Shown here: positions 43,030-51,750 of the stretch, one piece after another | Position numbering within the stretch: the stretch's first letter is position 1 | How the letters are laid out: each line of letters opens with the position of its first letter | Source of the DNA: Polycyclovorans sp964425915 | Lineage (GTDB): Bacteria > Pseudomonadota > Gammaproteobacteria > Nevskiales > Nevskiaceae | Reading direction: 5' to 3' | Length of the DNA stretch: 64,000 bases | Assembly: GCA_964425915.1 (NCBI GenBank) | Contig: CAYROO010000004.1 | Location: 248,001-312,000 of the forward strand | The notes under the pieces: model-generated | What the model was told of the DNA's origin: nothing | Seen by the model: the letters and a program-made list of their open reading frames with translations, nothing else | Database searches by the model: none | Made by a program: the position numbers and the translations under genes

Positions 43030-44034
43030 ATGACCGCTGCTCCGCGCCCCACCGTGTTGTCCGGTATTCAGCCTTCCGGCCGCCTCACCCTCGGAAACTA
43101 CCTGGGGGCGCTGAAACACTGGCTAGGGCTGCATGAGACGCATCGCTGCTACTACATGCTGGTCGACCTTCACACCATCACGGTACGACAGGACCCCGCG
43201 GCCCTGCGGGAGCGCTGCTATGAGTTTCTGTCGCTGTATATCGCCGCTGGTCTGGATCCCGCGCGCAACACCCTGTTCGTGCAGAGCCATGTCCCCGCCC
43301 ACGCAAGACTGTGCTGGGTGCTCAATGCCTATGCCCAGTTCGGCGAGCTGACGCGCATGACCCAGTTCAAGGACAAATCAGCCAAACACGCTGACAACAT
43401 CAATGCCGGACTGTTCTGCTACCCCGTGTTGATGGCGGCCGACATTCTGCTTTACCAGGCCGGCAAGGTGCCGGTTGGCGACGATCAGAAGCAGCACCTA
43501 GAGCTGACCCGCGATATTGCGCTGCGCTTCAACAACCTCTACGGGCCGGTGTTTACGGTGCCGGAGCCCATGATTCCGCCGGTCGGCGCGCGCATCATGG
43601 GCCTGCAGGAACCCACCAAAAAGATGTCCAAGTCCGATGATGCGCCGACCAATGCCATCTATTTGCTCGATGAACCTGACGTGATCGTGCGCAAGATTAA
43701 GCGGGCCGTCACCGATCTCGGCAACGAAATCCGCTTCGATGTGACGGAAAAACCGGGTATCTCGAACCTGATGTCGATCCTCGCCGCCATCACGGGCGAC
43801 AGCTTTGACAGCATCGTCGAGCGCTATAACGGCAAGGGCTACGGCACATTCAAGCAGGCCTGTGCCGATGCCGTGGTCAGCTGTCTTGAGCCGCTTCAGC
43901 AGCGCTATCGCGATATCCGCGCCGACACCGACGGGCTTCATCGCGTGCTGCGTGATGGCGCCGAGCAGGCCTCAGCTGCCGCCGATGCGACCCTGGCGCG
44001 GGTACACGATGCGCTGGGACTGATTCCGGCATGA
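43030..44034 (+). CDS. trpS: Tryptophanyl-tRNA synthetase
   Basis: A 334-residue class I synthetase charging tRNA-Trp. The HIGH-like motif is SGRLTLGN (near 17-24) and the KMSKS motif is KKMSKSDD (near 200). Length is normal. ATG 43030 is preferred over TTG 43024. The gene ends in ATGA overlapping scpA. Confidence 0.96.
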   Translation: MTAAPRPTVLSGIQPSGRLTLGNYLGALKHWLGLHETHRCYYMLVDLHTITVRQDPAALRERCYEFLSLYIAAGLDPARNTLFVQSHVPAHARLCWVLNAYAQFGELTRMTQFKDKSAKHADNINAGLFCYPVLMAADILLYQAGKVPVGDDQKQHLELTRDIALRFNNLYGPVFTVPEPMIPPVGARIMGLQEPTKKMSKSDDAPTNAIYLLDEPDVIVRKIKRAVTDLGNEIRFDVTEKPGISNLMSILAAITGDSFDSIVERYNGKGYGTFKQACADAVVSCLEPLQQRYRDIRADTDGLHRVLRDGAEQASAAADATLARVHDALGLIPA

Positions 44035-44870
44035 CGGACGTCGCCGTCCCGGAAACCGCCAGCGATCCCGCGGCCGAGCGCTTGCCACGGGTTCATGGTC
44101 AGCCCCTCGACAAACTGCCGGAAGACCTCTATATCCCGCCGGATGCCCTGGAGGTCATTCTCGATGCCTTCGAAGGTCCTCTGGACCTGTTGTTGTACCT
44201 GATCCGCCGACAGAACCTCGACATTCTCGATATCCCGGTACTCGATATCACGCGCCAGTACGTGGCCTACATCGAGCTGATGCAGGGGCTGAGGCTGGAG
44301 TTGGCGGCGGAGTATCTGGTGATGGCGGCACTGCTCGCCGAGATCAAGTCACGGATCCTGTTGCCGCGGCCGCCACCAGATGCCCCCGGTGAAATCGAGG
44401 ACCCGCGCATGGAACTGGTGCGGCGGCTGCAGGCTTACGAGCGTTTCAAAACCGCAGCCGAGCAACTCGACACGCTGCCGCGCATGGGGCGCGAACTGCA
44501 CCTTGCGCAGGCGCGGGTCGATTTGCCGCCCACGGCGCCGCAGCTGCCAATGCCCGGTCTGCGCGAACTGTTGCTGGCGTTTCAGCAGGTGATGGCTCGG
44601 GCCGAACTGTTCACCCGCCACCAGATTGCCCGGGAGCCCCTGAGCGTACGTGCGCGGATGAGCGATATTCTCGGGCGGCTGGGCCAGGGGCCTCGCAGCT
44701 TCGAATCGCTGATCGACCCTGCAGAGGGGCGTATGGGGGTGGTGGTGTGCTTGCTGGCGATATTGGAACTGGTGAAGAGCGCCATGATCGACTTGGTGCA
44801 GGAGGCGCCTTTTTCCCCCATTCTGATCGACGTCGCAGGCCCCGCCGAGAGTGAAACCGATGTCCACTGA
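44031..44870 (+). CDS. scpA: Segregation and condensation protein ScpA
   Basis: A 279-residue kleisin that bridges SMC heads. The N-terminal helical domain has the family hallmark EGPLDLLLYLIRRQNLDI. The C-terminal winged helix ends at about 265 with FLAILELVK-type VVCLLAILELVKS. Many gammaproteobacteria use MukBEF instead, so the presence of ScpAB implies an SMC protein encoded elsewhere. Overlaps trpS by four bases and scpB by 11. Confidence 0.95.
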   Translation: MTDVAVPETASDPAAERLPRVHGQPLDKLPEDLYIPPDALEVILDAFEGPLDLLLYLIRRQNLDILDIPVLDITRQYVAYIELMQGLRLELAAEYLVMAALLAEIKSRILLPRPPPDAPGEIEDPRMELVRRLQAYERFKTAAEQLDTLPRMGRELHLAQARVDLPPTAPQLPMPGLRELLLAFQQVMARAELFTRHQIAREPLSVRARMSDILGRLGQGPRSFESLIDPAEGRMGVVVCLLAILELVKSAMIDLVQEAPFSPILIDVAGPAESETDVH

Positions 44871-45642
44871 ACACGACGACGACGGGCAGCGCCCCGACGC
44901 AGCCGCTACTGCCGATATGCCCGCACCGGTCGAGCCCATGGCCGACCCGACACCGCTGGTACCCGTGTTGGAGGCCCTGCTGCTGGCCTCCGAGCAGCCG
45001 CTGCCACTGGACCGGCTGCAGCGTCTGCTTGCCGACCCGGAGGCGCCCGAGAAACGAGTACTGCGCGCGGCCCTGGCACAGTTGTCCGAGGCGCTCGAAA
45101 GTCGGGCTGTCGAGCTGGTGGAGGTGGCCAGCGGCTGGCGCCTGCAAATCCGCCCGCTGCACGCGTCAACGGTGGCGCGGCTATGGCAGGAAAAACCACC
45201 GCGACTGACTCGTGCCCTGCTCGAAACGCTTGCCATCATTTGCTACCAGCAGCCGGTCACCCGGGGCGAGGTCGAGGACATCCGCGGTGTGGCCCTGTCA
45301 CCCAACATCATCCGCACCCTGATGGAGCGCGGTTGGATCCGCGAAGTGGGCGTCAAGGAAGTGCCAGGCCGGCCGACACTGTTCGGGACCACGCCACAGT
45401 TGCTGGATGATCTGGGCCTGCGCTCGTTGGATCAGCTGCCGGAGCTTCCCGCGATCAAGGACCCGGCACAGCTCGAAGCCGCGCTTGCCGGGCTCGGTGC
45501 CGGCATTCCGGCACAGGCGGCAGCGCCTGCCGACGATGCGGCGCCTGCGGACGCGGAGCCCGGCAGCGCCGGTGAGGACCCGGCACCCGCGCCATCCGAT
45601 GCTGACGCGGATCCAACTGTCAACGGAGCGACCCTGCATTGA
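44860..45642 (+). CDS. scpB: Segregation and condensation protein ScpB
   Basis: A 260-residue partner of ScpA with two winged-helix domains (about 25-180): LLLASEQPLPLDRLQ, then LETLAIICYQQPVTRGEVEDIRG and the RGWIREVG stretch. The final 70 residues are an Ala/Pro/Asp-rich acidic tail. The start at 44860 lies inside the end of scpA; a GTG at 44851 is an alternative. Its stop overlaps rluB. Confidence 0.94.
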   Translation: MSTEHDDDGQRPDAAATADMPAPVEPMADPTPLVPVLEALLLASEQPLPLDRLQRLLADPEAPEKRVLRAALAQLSEALESRAVELVEVASGWRLQIRPLHASTVARLWQEKPPRLTRALLETLAIICYQQPVTRGEVEDIRGVALSPNIIRTLMERGWIREVGVKEVPGRPTLFGTTPQLLDDLGLRSLDQLPELPAIKDPAQLEAALAGLGAGIPAQAAAPADDAAPADAEPGSAGEDPAPAPSDADADPTVNGATLH

Positions 45643-46583
45643 GCGAGCGTATCCAGAAGTGTCTGGCCGAGGCCGGAGTCGGTAGTCGCCGACAGGTGGA
45701 GGCCTGGATCACGGAGGGCCGCATTTCGGTGAATGGCAGCCCGGCGGTTTTGGGCCAGAAGGTGGAGGCGCGCGACCAGATCAAGCTCGACGGGCGTCGT
45801 ATCACCCTCACAGCGACGGCTGCAACACCGCGGGTGCTGCTGTACCGCAAGCGGGTTGGCGAGCTGGTCACCCGGGACGATCCGGAGGGACGGCCCACCG
45901 TCTTCCGCAAGTTGCCGGAGCTGGCCCCGGGACGTTGGATCGCCGTCGGTCGGCTCGACATCAACACCGCCGGACTGCTGCTGTTGACGAATCACGGCGA
46001 GCTGGCGCGGCGTCTGATGCACCCCAGTTTCGAGATCAGCCGTGAATACGCGGTCCGTGTGCTGGGAACCCTCAGCAACGAAATGATCGAGACCCTGACG
46101 CGAACCGGCGTCGACATCGATGGACACCGCGCGCGCTTCGACAGCCTACGCGCCGGCAGCAGTGAAGCCGATGGTGAGAGCGCCAACCAGTGGTGGACGG
46201 TGACCCTGCATGAGGGCCGGCATCGCGAGGTGCGGCGCTTGTTCGAGAGCCAGGGATTGCAGGTGAGCCGGCTGATCCGCCTGGCCTATGGCCCCATCGT
46301 GCTGGGTCGCGGCATCCGCAGTGGCAGCTTTCGTGAAGCCACCGTGGCCGAGCGCAACGCGCTGTTCCAGGCGGTGAACCTACCGCCCCCGGAGACCGTC
46401 ACGGCCCGCCCGGCGCGCGATCGAAAGCGCCCTGATGCCGAGGAGACCGCCACGCCCAGGCGCAAGGCCGACCGCGCCGAATCCGCTCGTGCGCCGGCCT
46501 CATCCGGCGGCGGCAAGGGACGCCATCAAGCCGACGCGCCCTGGGTCAGCCGCTCCAGCAAGCGACGCGCACCGACCCGCTGA
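45639..46583 (+). CDS. rluB: 23S rRNA pseudouridine synthase RluB
   Basis: A 314-residue pseudouridine synthase. The N-terminal S4 domain (about 1-60) has LAEAGVGSRRQVE. The catalytic motif is GRLDINTAGLLLLTN with Asp107. It most likely modifies U2605 of 23S rRNA. The C-terminal tail (about 250-314) is basic and disordered. The TTG start overlaps the scpB stop (TTGA). Last gene of the scp operon. Confidence 0.92.
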   Translation: MSERIQKCLAEAGVGSRRQVEAWITEGRISVNGSPAVLGQKVEARDQIKLDGRRITLTATAATPRVLLYRKRVGELVTRDDPEGRPTVFRKLPELAPGRWIAVGRLDINTAGLLLLTNHGELARRLMHPSFEISREYAVRVLGTLSNEMIETLTRTGVDIDGHRARFDSLRAGSSEADGESANQWWTVTLHEGRHREVRRLFESQGLQVSRLIRLAYGPIVLGRGIRSGSFREATVAERNALFQAVNLPPPETVTARPARDRKRPDAEETATPRRKADRAESARAPASSGGGKGRHQADAPWVSRSSKRRAPTR

Positions 46584-46611
46584 TCATGCTGCGTGGCCCG
46601 GGCGGCCGGGT

Positions 46612-47373
46612 TCAGAACTGCTGCCCGCTGACGCCCGAACTGTTGGGGCCCAACAGCCACAGCAGCCGCGGTAACGCGGTCTCCGGCACCGGGACTTCGT
46701 CGAGCACCTCCCCCGGATACCCTTTGAGGCGGATACCGCTGCGCATCGGGCCAGGGTAGTAGGTGTTGAAGCGGACTGGCGCATCCGCGCGCTGCTCATG
46801 CGCCCATTGGGCGCTGAGGGTTTCCAGCGCCGCCTTGGCGATGCCATAAGCGCCCTGAAACGGTTTCGCATGGCGTCCCCCCTGATCCGCCACGAATACC
46901 ACGGAGCCATCACCCGAGGCCCGTAGTAGCGGCAAACAGTGGCGGGTCAGTGCAAACGCGGCCGTGAGATTGACCTGCAGGGACTCCAGCCAGTCCTTCG
47001 GCTCGACGTCCTCCATGCGCGTGAAGGTCTTGAAGTGCGCAGCGGCATGTACCAGGCCGTCGAGCCGGCCAAATTCGCGCTCCAGCGTCATTGCGACCTC
47101 GGCGAGGTCGCCCCAGGTCGCGCCGGTGAAATTGATCGGATACAGCGCCGCCTCGCCGCCCACAGCGCGCACCGCATCGTCGGTGGCCTCCAGCTTGGCA
47201 ACGGTCCGGCCCAGCAGGACCGGTGTCGCGCCGAGTCGGGCGACCGCGACCGCCAGGGCCTGGCCGAGGCCGCCACCGGCGCCGGTGATGAGAATGACGC
47301 GGCCGGCAAGATGGTCCTCTGACAGTTGCGCGGGGATGACGCTGGCAGGGTCGGGGGGCAGGGCGTGTGCCAT
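46612..47373 (-). CDS. yciK: YciK-type short-chain dehydrogenase
   Basis: A 253-residue Rossmann-fold oxidoreductase. The cofactor motif is TGAGGGLGQAL and the active-site YGIAKAALE gives the Tyr-x3-Lys pair; the serine comes from VVFVAD-type strand upstream. It resembles E. coli YciK, whose substrate is unknown. ATG 47373 gives the normal length; the longer frame to 47430 abuts the upstream gene. It is the last gene of the minus-strand ubiG unit. Confidence 0.88.
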   Translation of the reverse strand: MAHALPPDPASVIPAQLSEDHLAGRVILITGAGGGLGQALAVAVARLGATPVLLGRTVAKLEATDDAVRAVGGEAALYPINFTGATWGDLAEVAMTLEREFGRLDGLVHAAAHFKTFTRMEDVEPKDWLESLQVNLTAAFALTRHCLPLLRASGDGSVVFVADQGGRHAKPFQGAYGIAKAALETLSAQWAHEQRADAPVRFNTYYPGPMRSGIRLKGYPGEVLDEVPVPETALPRLLWLLGPNSSGVSGQQF

Positions 47374-47429
47374 GGCAGGGCGGCCGAGAAATGGGCGCGA
47401 AGGATACCCGGTCCGGCCGCCGGCAGGCA

Positions 47430-49070
47430 TCAGGCCAGGGCCGACAGCACCTCACTGAGCCCATCCGGCGGCAGCGGCGGCTGCACCGCACGGCCCTCGA
47501 TGACATCGGCGCCAAGGCGCCAGGCAACATCGACCTCATCCAGGCGGTCCGCACCGGGAACCACCACGGTCAGCCCAAGTGACTGCAGTTGCGCCACGCT
47601 CTCCCGCAGTTGCGGGAGGCCTTGCGGGTGATGGGCGATGCTGCGCAGCCAGTCCGCCGGCAGCCGCGCCTCGTGCAGGGGATAGACCAGCGCCGCGGCG
47701 GGCACCGCGCCGAGCAGGCCCTGGCCGCTCATGCTCAGGCGGATGCCGGCCTCGCTGAGTTCGCGCAAGCGGCGCTGCAAGGGATTTGACAGCTGCAGCA
47801 ATCGTGTCACCGGCAGCTCCAGGATCAAGCGCTCCGGCGGATGATCGTGCGCATTGAGCAGCCGCAGCACGATGTCGACCAGCGGCAGGCGGTCCCAGGC
47901 GCCGGCGGGCGGACGCAGAATCAACGTGGGATCGTGGGCCAGGGACAGCGCACTCAGCCGCAGCAATCCTTGATCGAGTTGCCAGGCGGTGATTTCGTGC
48001 AAGAGGGCATCCCGCGCATCGAGATCCATGAACTGGTGGGCTTCGAGCATGCCGCGGGTCGGGTGTGGCCATTGCGGTTGCTGGCGTAGCCGCAACGCGT
48101 GGTGGCGCGCCCGCTGCAACCAGTAGCTGTCGACCAGCCCCTCGTGCAACAGCGCGCCATGCAGGTCCGCCAGCAGATGGGCCTCGCTGGCCTGGGCTTC
48201 GCGGCGATCCGGGTCGTATACCGCGGTGTCGTGCCCATCGGCCACGGCGCGATGGCCGGCGGTTTCGGCATGACGCAGCAAGGCCTCGCCGCTCTGACCA
48301 TGCTGAGGCGCATGGGCGATGCCGATGTGCAGGCGTACGTCGATCGGACCGTCGTCGAGCCGTACCGGGGTGTCGAAGCGCAGGTGCAGTCGTGCTGCCA
48401 ACCGACGACCGTCCGGATCATCGGTGCCCATGGGCGTCATCAGTGCGAAGCGGTCGTGTCCGAGATGCGCCAGCATGGCGGGGGGCTCCAGGCCATGACT
48501 CAAGCGCTGTGCCAACTGCCGCACCAGCTGTGCCCCCGCATCCGAATTCCCCCCATGCACAAGGCCGGTGTAGTGGTGGGTGGCGATCACCAACACCTGC
48601 CAGCGCGCTTGTCCCGGCTGATGCCGCTGCAGCGCCGCGTCCAGCAGGGCCGTCAGTTGCCGTCGCCCGGGTAACTCGCAGTGGGGCCCCACCGGCTCAG
48701 GGGAGACCGAAAGCTGGCGGACCAGCAACGAGGCCTGCTCACGCAGGGCATGAGTTTCGTCCATCACCAGCGCACTGGCTTGGTAGGACATCACCAACCC
48801 GATGTACTGGCCCCACAGCAGAAACACCAGCGGCATCACGTCGAGCGCCCACAGCGCGGGGTTCTGCGTCTGAACCAGCAGCATGCCGGCGAAGCTGTAA
48901 CTTCCGGTCTCATATCGGCAGTGGAGCAGGGTGGCCGCCAGAATCGCGAACACCCCCAAGCCCAGCCCGAATGCGGCGTACCGGTTGGCGCGGGTCCGCA
49001 GCAAGCGCGACAGGGTTTCCAGGGAACCCAGATGGGATCGACCGATAACCGTGGTTCCGTGACTGTCCAT
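47430..49070 (-). CDS. Membrane protein with degenerate GGDEF and EAL domains
   Basis: A 546-residue protein. Two or three membrane helices (about 31-51 and 60-97) lead to a coiled coil, then a GGDEF-like domain (about 134-285) where the signature is GHDRF (204-208), and an EAL-like domain (about 300-543). The EAL motif is lost near 315-345, DDFG is replaced by MSGQG (447-451), and the AEGVE and QGY motifs read PGADRL and EGRAV. It should neither make nor break cyclic di-GMP and may be a sensor or scaffold. ATG 49070 was chosen over TTG 49094; the ribosome binding site is weak. Confidence 0.82.
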   Translation of the reverse strand: MDSHGTTVIGRSHLGSLETLSRLLRTRANRYAAFGLGLGVFAILAATLLHCRYETGSYSFAGMLLVQTQNPALWALDVMPLVFLLWGQYIGLVMSYQASALVMDETHALREQASLLVRQLSVSPEPVGPHCELPGRRQLTALLDAALQRHQPGQARWQVLVIATHHYTGLVHGGNSDAGAQLVRQLAQRLSHGLEPPAMLAHLGHDRFALMTPMGTDDPDGRRLAARLHLRFDTPVRLDDGPIDVRLHIGIAHAPQHGQSGEALLRHAETAGHRAVADGHDTAVYDPDRREAQASEAHLLADLHGALLHEGLVDSYWLQRARHHALRLRQQPQWPHPTRGMLEAHQFMDLDARDALLHEITAWQLDQGLLRLSALSLAHDPTLILRPPAGAWDRLPLVDIVLRLLNAHDHPPERLILELPVTRLLQLSNPLQRRLRELSEAGIRLSMSGQGLLGAVPAAALVYPLHEARLPADWLRSIAHHPQGLPQLRESVAQLQSLGLTVVVPGADRLDEVDVAWRLGADVIEGRAVQPPLPPDGLSEVLSALA

Positions 49071-49103
49071 CCCGATGCTCTGCGCCCCCTTCAACCGCCG
49101 ATT

Positions 49104-49133
49104 GCAGCCCCCGATGCAGCCCCCGATGCAGCC
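49104..49133. repeat. 12-bp minisatellite before the degenerate GGDEF/EAL gene
   Basis: GCAGCCCCCGAT occurs twice in tandem (49104-49127), then GCAGCC. On the minus strand it is a G-rich leader located 34 to 63 bases upstream of the ATG. It lies in the gap between the phosphatase and the GGDEF/EAL gene, so copy number could affect spacing or leader structure. Confidence 0.75.
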
Positions 49134-49163
49134 TGACAGAGCGCGCGGCCCGCGGAAAGGGGG

Positions 49164-49811
49164 TCAGTCAACCAGCGCGACCAGATCCGGGACCGTATCG
49201 ATCAGGTGATCGGCGCCCCAGTGCTCGATGGGGGCGCCGGTACCGATATATCCCCAGCGCACGGCCACTGTGATCATCCCGGCAGCGCGGCCGGCCACGA
49301 TGTCGCGTTCATCGTCACCAATGTAGTAGCACTCGCGAGCATCAAGGCCGGCGCGTTGGCAGGCCAGCAATAAGGCATCGGGCGCGGGTTTGGGGGCAGA
49401 CGCTTCGTCAGCGCTGACGCAGACCGCCGCGCGCTCGTCCAAGGCCAGCGCCTGCATCAAGGGCTGGGTCAGCCAAGCGGGCTTGTTGGTGACCACACCC
49501 CAGGGCGTCCCCCGCTGTTCCAGTCTCCCCAGCAGGGGCTCCAGGCCGTCGAACAGCCGTGACTGATCTGCCAGGTGTTGTCGATAGTGCTGCAGGAAGT
49601 GATCACGCAGGGCGGGGAACTCGGGGTGTTCGGGGCTCAGGCCGAGCGCGGCGTGGATCAGCCCCCGCGCCCCGGCGGAAGCGACCGGTCGATACTGCGC
49701 CAGCGGCAGCGGTGGCAGCCCACGCAAGCGCCGCAGCGCGTTGGCCGCGGCGCCCAGATCCGGCGCGGTATCCACCAGGGTGCCGTCAAGATCGAACAGC
49801 AGCGGCCTCAT
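49164..49811 (-). CDS. mupP: HAD phosphatase, probable MurNAc-6-phosphate phosphatase MupP (Gph family)
   Basis: A 215-residue HAD hydrolase. Motif I is FDLDGTLVDT (6-15, nucleophile Asp7), motif II TNKP, and motif III/IV KPAPDALLLAC and YYIGDDERDIVAG. By sequence it could be called phosphoglycolate phosphatase (Gph). The order ubiG-phosphatase-yciK close to mtnA-gyrA-serC is that of Pseudomonas, where this gene is MupP, which dephosphorylates MurNAc-6-P in cell-wall recycling. The MupP call is therefore inference from context. It overlaps ubiG by four bases. Confidence 0.8.
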   Translation of the reverse strand: MRPLLFDLDGTLVDTAPDLGAAANALRRLRGLPPLPLAQYRPVASAGARGLIHAALGLSPEHPEFPALRDHFLQHYRQHLADQSRLFDGLEPLLGRLEQRGTPWGVVTNKPAWLTQPLMQALALDERAAVCVSADEASAPKPAPDALLLACQRAGLDARECYYIGDDERDIVAGRAAGMITVAVRWGYIGTGAPIEHWGADHLIDTVPDLVALVD

Positions 49812-50515
49812 GCGGGTTTGCGGGCGTTCAAGAAGTAGTTGACGCTGACGTCGGCGTTCAGGCGTGCCGACTTCAGTATCGGGTTGTAGTGCAGGCCGCG
49901 CAGGCCGACCACCTCCAGACCTGCAGCGCGGACCCACTCCGCGAGCTCGGATGGGCGGATGAACTGGGCGTAGTCATGGGTGCCGCGTGGAATCAGGCCG
50001 AGTACGTATTCGGCACCGACGACGGCAAGCGCGAAGGCCTTCGCGGTGCGGTTGAGGGTGGAAAACACCAGGGTGGCCCCCGGTCGCGCCAGCTGCGCGC
50101 AGCCTTCGATGACCGCCGCCGGATCGGGGACGTGCTCCAGCATTTCCAGACAGCAGACCAAGTCGAACTGCCCCGGATGCGCGGCCGCGAAGGTCTCGGT
50201 GGCGGTGCAGTGATAGGACACCGGCAGGTCGACCGACCGGGCATGTTCGCGTGCCACGCCAATGGCGGCTTCGGACAGGTCGATACCGGTGGCATGTGTC
50301 CCGGCCGCCGCCAACCCTTCCGTCAGCAGTCCGCCACCGCAGCCGACATCAAGCGCGGTTCGCCCGCGCATCCCGCCACAACATTCGTCGATATAGCGCA
50401 GCCGCACCGGGTTGATGTGGTGCAGGGTGGCCATCTCGCCTGCAGGGTCCCACCAGCGGGCAGCGAGGCGGGAAAAGTGGTGGATCTCGGCGGGGTCGAC
50501 GTTGTTGGTGCTCAT
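49808..50515 (-). CDS. ubiG: Ubiquinone biosynthesis O-methyltransferase UbiG
   Basis: A 235-residue SAM-dependent methyltransferase that performs both O-methylations in ubiquinone synthesis. The SAM motif is LDVGCGGGLLTEGLA, and the N-terminus HHFSRLAARWWDP and HHINPVRL are UbiG hallmarks. First gene of the minus-strand ubiG-mupP-(GGDEF/EAL)-yciK unit, divergent from the aminotransferase gene. Confidence 0.96.
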   Translation of the reverse strand: MSTNNVDPAEIHHFSRLAARWWDPAGEMATLHHINPVRLRYIDECCGGMRGRTALDVGCGGGLLTEGLAAAGTHATGIDLSEAAIGVAREHARSVDLPVSYHCTATETFAAAHPGQFDLVCCLEMLEHVPDPAAVIEGCAQLARPGATLVFSTLNRTAKAFALAVVGAEYVLGLIPRGTHDYAQFIRPSELAEWVRAAGLEVVGLRGLHYNPILKSARLNADVSVNYFLNARKPA

Positions 50516-50547
50516 ATTTCGATTGTGCCATGCGGCACTGCCGGGGC

Positions 50548-50576
50548 TTGAGTCGATCGGTTGTCACCCGTACAGT
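50548..50576 (+). promoter_or_regulatory. Probable promoter of the aminotransferase gene
   Basis: TTGAGT (50548-50553) and TACAGT (50571-50576) are separated by 17 bases, matching the sigma-70 consensus at four of six positions each. The predicted start leaves a leader of about 25 bases containing AGGACG before the ATG at 50608. Confidence 0.55.
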
Positions 50577-50607
50577 CGCGGCTCTTTTTGGTGCAGGACG
50601 TACAACG

Positions 50608-51738
50608 ATGTTTCAGCCGCCGCTTCGATATCTGATGGGCCCGGGCCCGGCGCCGGTTGCGCCGAGCGTGTTGCAGGCGCAGGCGCAGCCCACCATCGGT
50701 CACCTCGACCCCGCCTTTGTCGGACTCATGGATGAAATCCAGGCCCAGCTGCGGCAGGTATTCCGCACCGGAAACCGTTTCACCATGGCGCTTTCGGCAC
50801 CCGCCACCTCGGCCATGGAGGCTTGTCTTGCCAATGTGCTGGAGCCGAGCGATCGCGTGCTGGTCTGCATCAATGGGGTATTCGGGATGCGATTGGCTGA
50901 GATGGCGCGGCGCTGCGGCGCGCGGGTGGACACGCTGAGCTTTCCCTGGGGCCGCGCGGTGCAGGCGGATGCCCTGGAGGACAAGCTGCGCTCAGCGGAA
51001 GTCCCTTACAAGCTGGTCGCCTGGGTGCAGGCGGAAACCTCTACCGGGGCCCTCAGCGACAGCCGCGCGCTCTCAGCGCTGACCCAGGCACACGGCGCCT
51101 TGTCCCTGGTGGATTGCGTGACGGCCATCGCGGGCGTGCCAATCGAGGTGGATGCTTGGGGACTGGACCTGGTGTATGCCGGCACCCAGAAGTGCCTCAG
51201 CGCCCCGCCCGGGCTGTCACCGGTCACCGTGAGCGAGCGGGCCCTGGCGGTGTGCCGGGCGCGCAAGACGCCGGTACAGACCTGGTTTGCCGATTTCTCA
51301 CTGCTGGGCGGCTACTGGGGTGAAGGCCAACGCCGGGTGTATCACCATACCGCGCCCGTCAATGCGCTGTACGGTTTGCACGAGGCGCTGCGGCTGGTGC
51401 TGGAAGAGGGGCTTGATGCGCGCTGGGCGCGCCATCGCCGGCTCAGCGAGCAGCTGGTGACTGGGCTGGCGACCTTGGGCATCGACGTGATTCCGCCGAT
51501 CGGCGAGCGTCTGCCGCCATTGACCACCCTGCGGATCCCGGAAGGGGTCGATGACGCCGCCTTCCGGCGTGACTTGCTGGAACAGCAGCACCTGGAGATC
51601 GGTGCCGGCTTGGGCGAACTGGCCGGCAAGGCGTGGCGGATCGGCCTCATGGGCCATGGCTGCACCATGGAAGCGGTCGACCGGGTATTGGGCGCGTTTC
51701 AGGCGATGCTGCCGGCGCCGCGCCAAGCCGCCGCCTGA
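50608..51738 (+). CDS. Class V aminotransferase, alanine-glyoxylate type
   Basis: A 376-residue PLP enzyme. The N-terminus LMGPGPAPVAPSVLQA and the IGHLDPAF segment are typical of alanine-glyoxylate/serine-glyoxylate aminotransferases. The PLP lysine is Lys195 in AGTQKCLSAPPG. TSTGAL and the SLVDCVTAIAG region are also conserved. The substrates are probably alanine or serine with glyoxylate; 2-aminoethylphosphonate transaminases are related. It lies between ubiG and mtaD, where Pseudomonas has no such gene. The upstream frame to 50530 is not needed. Confidence 0.88.
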   Translation: MFQPPLRYLMGPGPAPVAPSVLQAQAQPTIGHLDPAFVGLMDEIQAQLRQVFRTGNRFTMALSAPATSAMEACLANVLEPSDRVLVCINGVFGMRLAEMARRCGARVDTLSFPWGRAVQADALEDKLRSAEVPYKLVAWVQAETSTGALSDSRALSALTQAHGALSLVDCVTAIAGVPIEVDAWGLDLVYAGTQKCLSAPPGLSPVTVSERALAVCRARKTPVQTWFADFSLLGGYWGEGQRRVYHHTAPVNALYGLHEALRLVLEEGLDARWARHRRLSEQLVTGLATLGIDVIPPIGERLPPLTTLRIPEGVDDAAFRRDLLEQQHLEIGAGLGELAGKAWRIGLMGHGCTMEAVDRVLGAFQAMLPAPRQAAA

Positions 51739-51750
51739 CGCGGGCTGCAG

